The notes under the pieces are model-generated. The model had not been told where the DNA came from. It did not search any database and was given only the letters and a program-made list of their open reading frames with translations. A stretch of 64,000 nucleotides of DNA, from assembly GCA_963680875.1 (NCBI GenBank), contig OY804582.1, positions 50,982,646-51,046,645 of the forward strand, given 5' to 3'. Origin of the DNA: Bathymodiolus brooksi (Eukaryota > Mollusca > Bivalvia > Mytilida > Modiolidae). Shown here piece after piece: positions 1 through 9,324 of this stretch; positions within the stretch are counted from its first letter, which is position 1, and every line of letters starts with the position of its first letter. The position numbers and the translations under genes were made by a program.

Positions 1-229
1 ATACATAAGATCTTTATAGTAGTAGTAACATATAGTGCAAGTTTAATAAAAAATAATTAAAGCATATCGGCAAAAATGTGTTCCATAAAAAATATAGTCG
101 AACATGACATTTCATTTGCTTAATTAGTAAGAAAGGATATGCGTGTACATGGACATCACTCTCGGTTTTTTGATTGTGTCCGAGTTGCTCATCTTGTTAT
201 TATTTGTGTGTGTGTGATGTCCTATTAGG

Positions 230-460
230 TGTGAGAGTTCCGTGTTGTGAAGTCCGTTGCGATTCCACATAAAGTGTTCGGTACATCTTTACATGTAGTT
301 GGTGGTAGTAGAACTCTTGTCTTATTTACGTTAGTTGTGGTTATTTTGCGGATAGTGGTGCCCAACACACATTGTGTTTTGTTGTTGTTTTGTTTGTCTG
401 CAGCTTGTGTATTCTATGCTGCCAGTTTCTCTTGATTGTCCATTCGGTATTTTGTAACGT
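230..460 (+). repeat. Unit-head module (recurrent low-copy motif)
   Basis: A stretch of about 220 bp beginning near 'gagttccgtgttgtg', passing 'gtccaacacacattgtg' and ending near 'ttgattgtcc'. Related versions occur at about 7000-7130, 12170-12310, 16470-16690, 18650-18900, 25280-25420, 31550-31770, 37870-37990, 42760-42880, 47040-47390, 49620-49860 and 55950-56160. All have the same orientation and different divergence. Short open frames through it are not consistently conserved, so I treat it as a non-coding repeat module. Confidence 0.7.
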
Positions 461-719
461 TTATGTACACTTATGCACAAAGTCAAGTAAAGGAACAGCT
501 ATTTTATTCCTTTTTTGCATATTTTGTTATTTTGCTTCATAAACAATCACGTGTATGTCACTTTCCTATTAATACCGTGAATTTGAAATATGTCAATTTA
601 CGTCCTTACATATTTAAAGTCGGATGCAAATTTCTTATGCACAGAAGGTATGTGTATGTTGTATTTGTTTTTCTTTTATTTCATTTAAGAATTGAATGAA
701 TTTTTTGTAGTTTTATTAC

Positions 720-893
720 CGTGTAAAAGCGTGGACTGAAGCATATTTTGTATGAAGCTACACAAAATGCATTGAATTCTGATAATTGGCCATGAACGAG
801 TCCTCTCCATTGTGATCTGTTTTGCACCTGTCTGGTTGCCTCTGCCCATGTGTTGAATCCTAGCTGTTTCCTTTCTTTTTCTACCGATCTCTA
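720..893 (-). pseudogene. LINE reverse transcriptase C-terminal tail, abutting gypsy RT
   Basis: On the minus strand the frame just after the gypsy RT break reads like the terminal segment of a LINE ORF2: VEKERKQLGF, then TWAEATRQVQNR, then WRGLVHGQL. This matches the W...A..DR..WR.LV pattern that closes many LINE polyproteins. It lies one frame off the gypsy RT. What follows, down to about 700, looks like a short 3' UTR. Identically placed in U3 at about 32038-32211. Confidence 0.6.
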
Positions 894-1111
894 AACATAT
901 CTAAACAGGAGATGAAGGTAGTTCCGCGTAGCTGGTCAATACATGATTCAATGCGAGGCAACGGAAACGCATCTTTATGGGTAACAGAGTTAAGTTTTCT
1001 ATAATCCATACAATAGCGAATTTTTCCGTCCTTCTTCATGCAGATTACAGGAGCCGCAGCCCATTCCGATGAGGAAGGTTGAATTATTTTCTTTCCCAAT
1101 AAGTCCATCAC
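893..1111 (-). pseudogene. Ty3/gypsy reverse transcriptase, N-terminal fragment
   Basis: The minus-strand frame shows the start of a gypsy RT: KKIIQPSSS, AAAPVICMKKDGKIRYCMDY, RKLNSV, then DAFPLPRIESCIDQLRG and the FISCLDM that precedes the catalytic region. Everything downstream (the YXDD motif, RNase H, integrase, 3' LTR) is absent because the sequence switches at about 893 to a LINE tail. The strand and order agree with the protease and gag remnants at higher coordinates. It cannot be functional. The U3 copy has K-to-R-type differences such as RKPN for RKLN. Confidence 0.85.
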
Positions 1112-1428
1112 ATACAGTTTTTCTTCTTCCTCAAACCCAAAACGGTGTCCTTCTTAGTCTTTCCTTTATTGGTGTAGCATTACCTGTATCCATACGGTAT
1201 GTCTGTGAAGTGGTCAATATCCATGTCATCAACTGAAAAGGTACATTGAAACTTTATTAATCATTTTATCAGTTGAATTTCTTGTTCTTTTGACAAGTGC
1301 TTTTTAGATCTTTCCAGTAAATCGGTCAAGTGTGATGGTACATCACATGGTTCCTCGGTTTCAGTCTGGTTTAACTGTCTTATTTGCACTTCATTCCTAT
1401 CTGCAGTAGTCTCCTCAATGTCATCACA
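1112..1428 (-). pseudogene. Gypsy pol linker between protease and RT (broken)
   Basis: Continuation of the pol reading frame between protease domain and RT. In U3 it stays open as an acidic, Glu/Thr-rich stretch (CDDIEETTADRNEV, then DLLERSKKHLSKEQEIQ). In this copy a TAA at about 1428-1430 interrupts it where U3 has a GAA codon, so that stop arose after the ~31-kb duplication. No catalytic motif is expected here in gypsy pol. Confidence 0.6.
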
Positions 1429-1737
1429 TTATGTGTTGATTATTTCTTCAACTTCAATTCCTACTCCAAGATCACTACCTTTCTTCAGTGATATGAACTC
1501 GTTTGTAGCATTATTGAAGACTACTGGTATTTCAGCCTTATTAGGTACAACCACGTAAGGCAGTGTGATTCCTTTCAAGTCTGGGAATGGTTGAAAACAA
1601 ACATCAGTGTCAAAGTCATTTTCAAGTTTCACTGTACATTGAATTGTGGACATCGGAGGGACAGTGATTCGCTTATTTAATTGTATTCGAGACACTTTGA
1701 TGTACTTTTCTCCAGCTTTAGCAAACTTTGCGACCAA
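1429..1737 (-). pseudogene. Gypsy pol segment downstream of protease
   Basis: A 102-codon minus-strand open stretch between protease and RT (core VSRIQLNKRITVPPMSTIQC and NATNEFISLKKGSDLGVGIE). Gypsy polyproteins of invertebrates commonly have a beta-rich linker with VPP and P.V.VPN-like stretches here. The first Met comes shortly after an in-frame break at about 1740-1790. The U3 counterpart (32579-33055) is longer because it lacks the copy-1 stop. Confidence 0.7.
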
Positions 1738-1788
1738 CTTCTGATTTTCTATGCTAATTGTATATCTATCTAAGTCAATGATCGCATG

Positions 1789-2217
1789 TTAAAGATGCAA
1801 CAAATCTAGACCAATAATGACTGGATCTGTAGCATTAGCCACAATGAGCCTCCATTTTGTTTCTGTGTTCCCAATTTTGAAACGGGCTATGTCCCCTGAT
1901 ACAGTCTTTATGCAAGTAGTGTTCCCTGCCCCTTTCAGCGGAAAAAACCGTGCGCAGCCAACTGGTAATTTCAAGTTCTTGAAACAATCTTCACTTACAA
2001 CTGCAATTTGAGCCCCAGTATCGACGATTCCATCAATCTTGCGTCCGTTTATGGAGATAGGCAGAACAAGATTGATTCCATCATTTTTATTGGTCTTTGA
2101 TATTTCTTTCACTTGGAACATACCAGAATCATGTTCATTTGGTTTTGACTTGTCCTTGCTCTCCATTACGTCTGAAGAGGGTTCCTTGCTGGAGCCAGTG
2201 GAACCGGCCCCCAACAC
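1789..2217 (-). pseudogene. Gypsy aspartic protease
   Basis: A 142-codon minus-strand open frame with a retropepsin core: hydrophobic LVLPISINGR, then the active-site region IDGIVDTGAQIAVVSEDCF (DTGA catalytic triad), and a distal VIIGLDLL flap/dimer strand. The spacing between DTG and IIGLD fits retroviral-type proteases that process Gag-Pol. Preceding codons are rich in Ser, Lys and Asp. This domain is intact, but the surrounding Gag and RT are not. U3 copy at 33107-33535 differs at a few residues (VCED for VSED). Confidence 0.85.
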
Positions 2218-2464
2218 AGCATAGGATAGCGTTGTGACGGAGAATCAGCCAATTCACAAATATCAGGGAAACCGGCTCTTTGTAACAGGTTATCCTGCCT
2301 TGACTGCAGGACATTACTAGAATATTTTACATTAGTTGAGTCTTCCAATTTCCTAGTTGTACCAAAGCCCCCTGGTTGCTGATAAATCGGCGGCTGGGCT
2401 ACTTCCCTGACCCTTGATCGCTTAAAGGGTTAGTTCGAGTTGGCGATTTTGATTTTTTATTTGG

Positions 2465-2506
2465 ACATTGATTGCTATAATGTCCCACTTCTTGTCATGA
2501 GAAACA
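2465..2506 (-). pseudogene. Gag CCHC zinc knuckle with the second Cys turned into a stop
   Basis: Read on the minus strand, a CX2CX4HX4C nucleocapsid knuckle is recognisable: C at 2504-2506, H at 2480-2482 and the last C at 2465-2467. The codon for the second Cys (2495-2497) is TGA. Basic KKSKSP residues follow, as is usual after a knuckle. The same TGA exists in the U3 copy (33813-33815), so this lesion predates the ~31-kb duplication. Confidence 0.8.
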
Positions 2507-2821
2507 TCTGACCTCCTACTAGGTGACGGTGTCCTTGACCTACTTCTTCCGTATTATTGATTCCGTGACACTAGACTCAAAATCTTGGATGTGTCTTTTT
2601 GCATATTTGAAACGTCATTCTCAGTTTTTTTCAAGTCGATCTTCAAACATTTCCTGAGTCGGGTATATAAACGGTTTCTTATTTAATATCCTCACTATGG
2701 GGGTCCCTGAGTCGCTGTCTGACGATTCGTCACTTTCAAAATTAGCATGTTGTACTTTCCGTATGTGTGGCTTAGCATGCCCAAATAATACTTTCTGATT
2801 ATATATGGAGCTCTTAACGTA

Positions 2822-3079
2822 TTATAGCGCTTGATCGATTCTGGATGGATTTTCATCCATAGCAGCTAATCCTGCTTTTTGGTCATTGCAACCTTTCAAG
2901 AAAGCATCAACAGCCATCAATTCAACAATATCTTCAGTGGCTTCGCTGTACCCATCGGTAGCCATTTCTTGCACTCTCTCAGTAAGCTCTTCTATTGACT
3001 CTTCTACATTTTGCTTTACATCCTGAAGCTGTTTCCTGATTGAATGTGGAAGATCTTTATTACCAAGCCGTTGGAACAT
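2822..3079 (-). pseudogene. Gag C-terminal capsid-like region (frameshifted)
   Basis: An 85-codon minus-strand stretch (FQRLGNKDLPHSIRKQLQD, then ELTERVQEMATDGY and AVDAFLKGCNDQKAGLAAMD) typical of the capsid C-terminal half of gypsy Gag: RLG, then a helical LxERVxxMA segment, then AFLxGxxD. It lies in a different frame from the upstream capsid segment (3016-3642), so a frameshift near 3070-3090 separates them. U3 shows the same arrangement (34087-34344). Confidence 0.75.
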
Positions 3080-3642
3080 TTTTTCATCATTAACTTAAAA
3101 TCCTTTTGTACTGATTGAGGACGCGTACTGAAAAACTTCAAAGCTTTCCCTCGTAAGCATAGAAGAAAATTGTAAAGTTTCTGGGCATCTGTCCATTCAA
3201 AACGCAAGGCAGTATGCGTAAATTGCAGGTGGTATGATTTCCAAACCCCACTTCCATCATAAGTCGACAACTTTGAGAAATGAGGATGTGCGACCGACAA
3301 CTTGTTACTACTGGATTTAACACTCTTGGTTGTTTTCTTAATGTGTTCGCTTCTCTGTGTTGTTTCTGAAAGATTATCATCAGACACTTTTTTGTTATGT
3401 GTTTCTTCTTCTGACATATGACCTTTTTCTCTTGGCCAATGAATATTTTTGTGTGCAAATTTGTCTATCATTTTTGATGTTTTGACATGTTGAATTTCTT
3501 CTTCTAACTGCTTTATTCTCTTATTTTGATCTAACAATTGTTTTGCTTGGGCTTTTGCAGTTGCATCTGCCTTTTCAATGTAATTTGATTGCGCATCTAC
3601 CTTTTGCATCAATTGTTCCCGTTCCGTTTTCAATTCATACAT
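3080..3642 (-). pseudogene. Gag coiled coil plus capsid N-terminal region
   Basis: The minus-strand frame begins with a heptad-rich coiled coil (ELKTEREQLMQKV to QNKRIKQLEEEIQHVK), passes a Lys/Ser-rich linker, then enters a gypsy-type capsid: SKLSTYDGSGVWKSYHLQF, then ALRFEWTDAQKLYNFLLCLR and GKALKFFS. The F-x-G-x-W-x-x-Y pattern and L..RG.A are the conserved Gag signposts. The frame is then lost to the shift near 3080. The U3 copy (34269-34907) has the same layout. Confidence 0.8.
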
Positions 3643-3847
3643 TTTCCCATCTAATTTACTAATTTGTCCCTGATAGTGTCCGTTCTGTCTATGCAGCTCC
3701 TCTTCCCTTTATGGTTGGTACTTTGACTCTTGAGTCCTTAAAGCCTCTGTCAATCTAGACATACTCTCTTCTCCTTCACGAAGCCTATCAGCCAACAACT
3801 CATTTTGACTAGTAATTGCTGTCAATTCACTTTGTGAAGTGTCTATA

Positions 3848-4039
3848 TTATTTTACCTTTCTAAGCTCCATGGTATTGGTCGCATCAGCTTGCTTATTAA
3901 TCAGTACCTCTGTTTTGTACTTCTCCATGAGCTGTTTCGAGTTATCCTTCCTCACAGGCTCTGTTTCATCTATCTCAAAGGTTATTCTACCACTCATCAC
4001 TAGTGGGTCCCAGATATGAAACGGTACCCCATCTATCAA
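3848..4039 (-). pseudogene. Gag N-terminal segment
   Basis: A 63-codon minus-strand open stretch (VPFHIWDPLVMSGRITFEID, then KDNSKQLMEKYKTEV) lying between the N-terminal helix-hairpin-helix-like peptide and the Gag coiled coil, in frame with the former except for the TAA at 4049-4051. Further stops lie between 3848 and 3642. The first residue would need a TTG start, so this is a segment of a longer broken frame and not a separate gene. U3 copy at 35113-35304. Confidence 0.6.
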
Positions 4040-4048
4040 CTTAAGTGA

Positions 4049-4174
4049 TTATAAATTCAGAGCAGCTTTTGAGCTGTCTTTAATAATCATTCCTGATCTT
4101 TTTTCTCCTCTATCTGTGATGGTCATAAGCTCATCCTTTGTGGCAGTATTTATGTTAATTGGTTTCTTTGACAT
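4049..4174 (-). pseudogene. Gag start with helix-hairpin-helix-like peptide
   Basis: The ATG at 4172-4174 opens a frame reading MSKKPININ, then TATKDELMTI, then GEKRSGMIIKDSS, ending at TAA 4049-4051. The INxNTAxxxEL...GxxRxxxII pattern resembles the ComEA-type helix-hairpin-helix DNA-binding motif, with the usual GIG turn altered to a DRG-like turn. I take the ATG as the original Gag start because upstream DNA is AT-rich leader. U3 has the same stop at 35314-35316. Confidence 0.55.
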
Positions 4175-4254
4175 ATTTCCAAATTCAAATTTTCAACTAT
4201 TTATTTAGTTATATATTATTTTAATTTTAGACTAATTTTAACTTAAACTAATAA

Positions 4255-4570
4255 ATTAAGTGTTAGGCAAGAGCTAACATGCAGAACAATTTTCGTAACT
4301 TTAATTCCGAATAATCGTCAAGCAATGGAGACCTGCAAAGCAATTGCCCAAACTTTAATTCAAAATTGCTAAGCAAGCGGAACCTGCAAAACAATTTTAC
4401 TAACTTGATTAAATAAAATGTAGAGCAAGGGTAACCTGCACGACTTTCATTCCCTAAATTTAATTGTTTGCTATTACTAAGCTTTATTCATAACTTGATT
4501 AAATAAAATGTCGCATAAGGGTAACCTGCACGACTTTCATTCACTGAATTTAATTGTTTGTTATTCAGAT
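4255..4570 (-). repeat. Direct repeats in the gypsy leader
   Basis: Four to five diverged repeats sharing a GCAAG...AACCTGCA core precede gag. The last two are nearly identical with a 90-bp period (the repeated start is at 4402 and 4492, each 'aacttgattaaataaaatg'). They lie upstream of gag on the element's strand and are duplicated in U3 at about 35520-35830. They may be part of a tandem-repeat leader/5' UTR. Confidence 0.7.
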
Positions 4571-5750
4571 TAATAGAATATGCCATCAATTTACAAGACT
4601 GACAACAAATTATTCATTTTTTCTCTTTTTTTTTGCTTGAAACTCTGAACTGTTTTCCTGCTGAAAATCAAAGTTAAAGTATTGCTTAATTCTAAGACAA
4701 AATGTAGCAACTTGAACAACATTTCAATCTAAAGACTTGGCCAGTCCTCAAGGCAACCAATTGTAATGACGAAATAAAAATCAAGCTTTAGTAGTTCACA
4801 GTAAATATTATTACAAATCAAAAATAATCATTACTTGTATCACAATGGCTGTCATTTGTGATTGTGAACTGAAGCACGAATAATCAATTCGCAAAATTAT
4901 AGAGTGTTTTTAGTAAAGTATATTGAAATCAATCATCAATACTTCACTCACTATGTGTCTCTATAGCAATTGAGCTCTCGGCTTACGATTTCAAATTTGT
5001 TCTTTGAAATAGCTTAAATTGAACTGTTATTATTCAAATAAATTTACTTCTTATCAAACTTAGTCAACAGTCAGAACTTGTATATATGTATTTATAAACC
5101 GTTTTATAGCAAAAACATGCGTACACACAATTTCAGTTTGAACATGGTTAACTGATGCAAAACTTTGCTTCAAACTTGTAAGGGACAGACAATTGACAAA
5201 GTGTGTATTTATGTTGTGTCTGCTGATTTTTTCCAAAGAGCTTACTCCAGGGCAACCGTTCTGAACTCTTATAACTGCCTCTTCACCTTATTATTAACCA
5301 CCCGAGGTGAAAAGTATCAATTAGACACGAATAAATAAACGTCAATCAAAAATATGCATGGATGACAAATGTCCTGTCAACTATAGTACACAACAATAAA
5401 TTTACTACCCCCCTTTTTCCTCTCTAGTTTAGAAAAATACTTTTCACCAAGGTTTATAAACATGAACAAATATGGGATGAGCCTTTTTATTTTGTGCGAA
5501 ATTGTGTGTAAATAGCAACACAAAGCACAACAACAGCTTGAACCTTGTATCAGTTCATCGTATTCTTTGTACAGTAAACACTATTCAGCAAACTCCATGC
5601 CCTGTTTTTTTTTTTGTTTTTTTTTTATTTTTCTTCAGTCTAATTTCTTTATTAACCGTGAGTAAAACAAATAAACATCAGCCAGCAATAGGACTACAAC
5701 TATAAATAAGGCCCACGAAAAGAATAATTCACGTCACCGATATTGTATCC
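4570..5750 (-). mobile_element. Probable 5' LTR/leader region of the gypsy element
   Basis: No coding potential. On the element's strand there is a TATA-like TATAAAAC near 5100, a homopolymer-rich stretch (poly-T on the plus strand at 5606-5630), and AATAAA-type motifs. The matching 3' LTR is not in the window because the element is truncated within RT, so LTR ends cannot be defined by self-comparison. I infer LTR or leader identity only from position upstream of gag. The right edge is somewhere between 5.7 and 5.92 kb, where similarity to U2 (23.46 kb) resumes. Confidence 0.4.
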
Positions 5751-5919
5751 GATGAAATGAAAACTTGACAAATCTCCCGCACCATCGGCACGAGAAATTC
5801 AAAGCCCGGGAAAATTTGAAAAAAATAAATTGGTGTCTTTAGGCTTTTTCACATCTCACACCAATATGGTAGAGTTGATGGCATGCGAAATGAATTATAA
5901 AAGCTTATCCATTGTTATT

Positions 5920-6480
5920 ATTAATTCATATATTAACGACAATTACGAAAGTCCAATGAACCAACCGATTAACAATAATGGTTCTATGCTTTCTCAAGGA
6001 GTAAATCTCACTTAACTGAGGACACCTGTTAACTTCACTAAAGCAAAATATTGGATGACGTGGTTTAAATACTCTTTACCAGGCAGCGTTGAATATTAGA
6101 GAAAAATGTTAATCTTTGAGAGTAAAAAAACTAAATAGCTTAAAACAGGATAGCCAAAACCCCATAATTTTATCCATGTCTGAGGAAGATGAACCTTAGC
6201 TTTAGCAATATATACAATACCTACTAACTGTATATTACAATACTACTTACATCATGTCAATAATAGTCATCAAAAGGTAAAATTCGTAATATCTAATTTA
6301 ATTTAAGTTGTTCGTACCACGATGGTGTTGATTGAAATGGAAATTAATGAGATATCATCGAAATCACTAAGGTTAGTCTTCTTCAGACATTGATGTACAC
6401 TTAAGCATATATATAGAAGTCACTGAATGGAGCCTTAAAATGTGCCTTTTATGGGGAGTTGTCCCCATATATTATATAAA
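5920..6480 (+). repeat. Unit module shared with U2 23.46-24.0 kb
   Basis: Runs 'ctcacttaactgaggacac' through 'cttaaaatgtg.cttttatggggagttg', matching 23470-23990 with moderate divergence and no coding potential. In U3 the module is cut: a deletion corresponding to about 6206-6576 joins 'ccttag.tttag' to 'tactcagtctg' (37440-37460). Confidence 0.7.
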
Positions 6481-6512
6481 TCAATAAACAGGTTTTAAAA
6501 TTGTATTATTAT

Positions 6513-6610
6513 TGAACCAAAAGAAGCTGCCCGTTTATAGCGAATTTGCTTTAAAGCACTTCGATCTTATCCTGAGTACTCAGTCTGAAAAAGAAACCCG
6601 TTATATCCAA
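6513..6610 (+). mobile_element. Degenerate hairpin MITE (older relative of the one at 11505)
   Basis: The left arm 'attgaaccaaaagaagctgc' and inner right arm 'cccgttatatccaatacg' correspond to the MITE at 11505-11639, but the outer right arm has been lost up to 'gccggtgaag'. Because the flanks match those of the later copy, it is the same insertion inherited through the internal module duplication (6.5-8.4 kb versus 11.5-13.0 kb). In U3 only the right half survives. Confidence 0.6.
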
Positions 6611-6619
6611 TACGCGGCC

Positions 6620-9010
6620 GGTGAAGTTGATGAGATACGCGATAGCTACTGCACAACCATAGTTTGATATGCGACATCACATTCCAAATAAACTGTGTGT
6701 TATTCCATTATTTAGATGAAACATATATGCGTATGACCACTTTTAAAAGTTTTTGAACACAAATTGAATCATTTGTTCAATAAAATACTTTTTTTTAAAG
6801 AAATACTATATCCATGTCCATTCTTGATTGCCACTTTGTGTGTTCATATGATCGTTTCCTTGTTAGCGGGTTGCTGCTAATATGCAAACTACTGAAAAAA
6901 GGGTCCTTTGTGGCTAAGTGGACGTCATCACTGTATCTATGTCACACATGACCACAACAATGTTCCGTGTGTCGTTCAGGAGCATTTAAATTCGTCCGTT
7001 TAGTTCCGTGTTCTGATGTTCGCTATGATTTCCACGTAAAATCGATGTTCGATTCGAGTAATGTTTTATTTATGTCATTTGTATTTATTTCCGCATACTA
7101 GTGTGCAACACGATTTCATGTGGTGCCGGATCTGCTGACCCTTCCGGAGCACACCTGCTTTTTTAGAGGGATTCATGTTGTTCTATCATTAGTGTTCTGT
7201 ATAAAGTTTTATGGATTGTTGTTTGTCATTTTATGATTTTTTGCTTGACCTTTATGTTGTATGCCCTTTGATTTGCTGCTTCTGATTACTCCTTTGGTAT
7301 ATACAACCTGTTCTCACTTAAACATGTGATGCTCTCCATCCAAGAAAATATACAACGTTTCAACATAAAAATAATATGCTATAATACTATGTAAGGATTG
7401 TGGGAGATTGATATTACAATTTAAATAAAATTCAGTGGACACGACATCATTTTTGCATTGCATTTGAAATAAAGACATATACAATGTTTGTTTAATTGGT
7501 GAATGATGTCGATTAATTTTGTTTTGTTATTTTCTAAATATTCAATTGTGATACACACTGCATTTCTTAGGATTAATTGTCGAACTATACCGTCGGACCA
7601 GTAGACATATTAAGTCGACATGTAATGCTTCAGTAACTCGATTCATAACAGGACATTTGCTGACTTTAATTTGCAATGTCTAAAAGACGGATTAGAAGAT
7701 TTACGGTACCTGTATCACGCACAACTGTAAAATGAGTTACAGCAATTACATCATTACATATGGTACCAGGTATATTTCTTTGCGGAGCAGTAGAAAATAT
7801 GCTAGGACCAGTGAAATGTGGTAGTAAACTGGCCATGGACCAGTAAAAAGTTTATTTCTCTAATCGTTTGACTCTTGTTTGTTTTATGGAGCTCCTGTTG
7901 ACCGAGTTTCTGTTATTTTATTTATGTTTGCACTCATGTTGGTTTGTTTTATTTCAGAATTGGACTTCGTGCCTTCAGTTTTGTCGAAATTCTTTACATT
8001 TGTAAAATAAAAACAAAAACCACTAGTCGCGTTGGTGTATATAAGTAAATTACAGGTCTGTAAGTTATAGACTTTTAAATATGTCATCTGATTCCCCTGA
8101 TACACCAACAAGTACAACTTATTGATAGTACTATACAAGTACCAATTTATGTATAATGATAATATTAATATTATCCTATGTAAACTCTTGGTGTGTGTGC
8201 TATCAAAGTTGTAAACTATAAAACAAATATATAATGCCGTATGAATTTCGACCTCATTATCAATCCTTAGTTTTATGTGTAGTGTATTATAGGTCATGGT
8301 TTGTTCGTTTTTCCTTTTATCTGTTTGCCACTGAATTGTCTGTCCCTCTCCCATTTACGGCTCCTGATTTCCTCTTTGGTATCTTCATCTTTGTCTTGAG
8401 TAAATATTACATATCAACTTGAGGGGAAAGGACACCTATCATGCCTACGTAATTAGTGAAGATTGTTATAGACCTTACAGTTACCGTCACGTAGAAACAC
8501 CGTACAGAATAATATCCTTCGTGAATATAATTTGTTTCCAATCTGATTGTTATCATGCTCATCATGTCCTTTATTCGTATGTGGTAGAGTTCAAAAAGTG
8601 AAATCTCGAGAAAAATTTAAATAAAATATCCCTATCCTTTAATTTTACGTTCCCCAATTAGCACATATATAGCTAGGTATGATTCACAAATTGAGATACA
8701 CCTCGACACTGACAGTGAGGACTAGTTAGGAACGAAACCTTACTACAAAAGCTTTCTTCATTCATCACTCATCAACGGGTTTATAATAAGAGTAGCACGA
8801 AGGGTGCTACATGTGGAGTAGAAACTACTTACCCTTTCGGGTCATATGTGTTCACACCAGTTTGATGGAGGGGCTCGTAGTGCTCTTTCCTTGGTTCTCT
8901 GTCTCATCTTTTGGACATTATATTGTCTTTCATATTACTTCTTTTGTATCGACAAACTTTTCCTACACGCATATTCCTTTTTCTAGATGTGGACTTATCC
9001 AACCTTTATA
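6620..9010 (+). repeat. Unit module with mussel-type interspersed repeat segments
   Basis: Paralogous to 11660-13700 within the same unit: both carry 'gccggtgaa', 'ttccaaataaac', 'attccattatttagatgaaac', 'ttcaataaaatac' and 'ccttgttagcggg' in the same order. Segments at 7100-7320 ('ggatctgctgacccttccgg') and 8780-9000 ('gtagcacgaagggtgctaca') resemble a repeat I recall as abundant in mussel genomes. No conserved coding frame. U3 lacks 304 bp corresponding to 7860-8163. Confidence 0.6.
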
Positions 9011-9276
9011 GTCTCCGGGACATTGATTTATATATGTTCTATGTTGAATTCATTCTCGAATAAGTATCAAAGATGACAAAACACAAAAGTTGTGCTATCA
9101 GGAAAATCGAACCTTGGTACAGTGTTATTGTGGAAAGTGGTTTTTTCGATTAGTTTTTGAATGCCTGCAAATATATGTTTGCATATATATTACATACCTT
9201 TGTTAAATGACCAGTCTTTCGTTTACTTACGAATGTTGTGTAGATAAAATTGACGAGCGAAATTAGTTTCCATATC

Positions 9277-9324
9277 AATAATAATAATAATAATAATTAT
9301 AATAATAATAATAATAATAATAAA
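9277..9324 (+). repeat. (AAT)n microsatellite at the LINE 3' end
   Basis: About 14 AAT units with one interruption, directly attached to 'aaattctttatttatag'. On the minus strand this is a TAAATAAAG...(TTA)n tail, the expected end of the minus-strand LINE. The U3 copy (39834-39886) is a few units longer, as expected for microsatellite drift after duplication. Confidence 0.85.

Noticed and set aside
247..699. Open frames in the unit-head module (62 and 87 codons), repeated at 31566-32017
   Set aside because: The U1 and U3 versions differ by frameshift, and the other dozen module copies do not keep the frame, so conservation is only that of a recent duplication.
1817..2224. Plus-strand frames opposite the gypsy protease
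   Set aside because: Antisense shadows of a recognised protease frame.
4570..5750. Defining LTR ends by self-comparison
   Set aside because: The element is truncated in RT, so there is no second LTR in the window to compare.
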